A stretch of DNA of 5,974 nt from Thermococci archaeon. Lineage in GTDB: Archaea > Methanobacteriota_B > Thermococci > Thermococcales > Thermococcaceae. The notes under the pieces are model-generated. The model searched no databases. It was not told the DNA's origin and saw only the letters and a program-made list of their open reading frames with translations. Position numbers and translations under genes: made by a program. The DNA lies in NCBI GenBank assembly GCA_003663525.1, contig QMUF01000102.1:1-5974 (forward strand), in the 5' to 3' direction. Shown here piece by piece: positions 5,583 through 5,974 of the stretch. The first letter of the stretch is position 1. Each line of letters begins with the position of its first letter.

Positions 5583-5588
5583 GGTGAT
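5583..5588 (+). promoter_or_regulatory. Ribosome binding site that sets the OsmC start
   Basis: GGTGAT lies four bases before the ATG at 5593. An in-frame ATG at 5581 overlaps this site and has no site of its own, so the downstream ATG is preferred. Confidence 0.75.
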
Positions 5589-5592
5589 ACCC

Positions 5593-5974
5593 ATGGTCGA
5601 ATATAAAGACATGGCAATTAAAGTGGTAGGAGAAAGGGTTTCTCCAACAAAAATGAAAGTTAAAGCTAGAGACTTTGAAATTTCAATTGACAAAGTAGGA
5701 GGGAAATTTCCAAGCCCTCTAGATTACACCCTTGCTGCTCTTGCAGGGTGTATAAACATCGTTGCAACACTTGTAGCCAAAGATATGGGAATAAACATTG
5801 AAGATTTGAACATAGAAGTTGAGGGTGTCTTTAACCCCGGAAAACTCTATGGCCAAGGCAATCAAAGAGCCGGATACAAAGAGATTAGAGTTAAAGTCAA
5901 AGTAAAAACCGATGCTGATGAAGAGACTCTCAAGAAATGGCTTGAACAGGTAGAAGAACGCTGCCCAGTTAGCG
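5593..5974 (+). CDS. OsmC/Ohr family peroxiredoxin-like protein (3' end outside window)
   Basis: The frame runs from the ATG to the end of the window without a stop, giving the first 127 residues; the family is usually about 135-145 residues, so only a short tail is missing. The fold-typical order is visible: a beta-rich N-terminus (7-35), then G-G-K-F-P-S-P-L-D-Y (36-45) leading into the central helix with L-A-G-C53-I-N. A second beta-rich part follows (72-105), and a helix ends at R123-C124-P-V-S. C53 and C124 match the two catalytic cysteines of OsmC/Ohr proteins, which reduce organic hydroperoxides with thiols in the cytosol. In the Ohr/OsmC subfamilies an arginine also takes part; R16 is a candidate but I cannot assign it. 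The gene has its own promoter and ribosome binding site. A link to the upstream aldehyde-oxidising enzyme through oxidative stress is possible but unproven. Confidence 0.88.
   Translation, partial: MVEYKDMAIKVVGERVSPTKMKVKARDFEISIDKVGGKFPSPLDYTLAALAGCINIVATLVAKDMGINIEDLNIEVEGVFNPGKLYGQGNQRAGYKEIRVKVKVKTDADEETLKKWLEQVEERCPVS

Noticed and set aside
5581..5592. Upstream ATG at 5581 as the OsmC start
   Set aside because: It is in frame but overlaps the GGTGAT ribosome binding site that is correctly spaced for the ATG at 5593, and has no site of its own.

Overview
The window reads as a chromosomal piece of a hyperthermophilic archaeon of the order Thermococcales (Pyrococcus/Thermococcus group). 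The evidence is the A+T-rich composition, GGTGA-type ribosome binding sites 3-5 bases before start codons, BRE/TATA-like boxes about 36-39 bases before starts, lysine- and glutamate-rich proteins, and the gene content: a tungsten aldehyde oxidoreductase with a polyferredoxin, plus DUF835, DUF116 and DUF401 proteins. The species cannot be decided from the sequence.

Layout. (1) Positions 1-270: the 3' end of a DUF401-type integral membrane protein gene, cut by the window edge. (2) 271-425: a non-coding gap with overlapping short inverted repeats and two stacked TATA-like boxes. (3) 426-1481: a membrane protein with about seven N-terminal helices and a cytosolic DUF835 domain. (4) 1530-2144: a cysteine-rich DUF116 protein with its own promoter and a strong ribosome binding site. 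(5) 2141-2974, minus strand: an EamA/DMT-family ten-helix transporter whose stop codon overlaps that of the DUF116 gene in a shared TTAA. (6) 2975-3088: a divergent promoter region. (7) 3089-3640 and 3646-5520: a tightly coupled pair encoding a ferredoxin with sixteen cysteines in four cluster motifs and an aldehyde:ferredoxin oxidoreductase (AOR) family tungstopterin enzyme. (8) 5593 to the window end: an OsmC/Ohr-type thiol peroxidase, cut at its 3' end.

The centre of interest is the ferredoxin-AOR pair. Spacing of five bases, with the ribosome binding site of the enzyme gene overlapping the ferredoxin stop codon, implies co-translation. The simplest model is that the large subunit oxidises an aldehyde at a tungsten-bispterin site, passes electrons through its own Fe-S cluster, and hands them to the dedicated polyferredoxin. 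The predicted cluster site of the large subunit has Asp299 where the family has the first cysteine (D-x2-C-x3-C with a distal C495). This could mean a [3Fe-4S] or Asp-ligated [4Fe-4S] cluster. The pair resembles the WOR4/WOR5 branch of the Pyrococcus tungsten enzymes rather than AOR, FOR or GAPOR.

The other genes look like independent transcription units with no proven link to the tungsten enzyme. I see no RNA genes, CRISPR array, insertion sequence or clear mobile element. I did not find a wholly new multi-gene system; the best leads are the Asp-for-Cys exchange, the dedicated electron wire and the uncharacterised DUF116 and DUF835 proteins.
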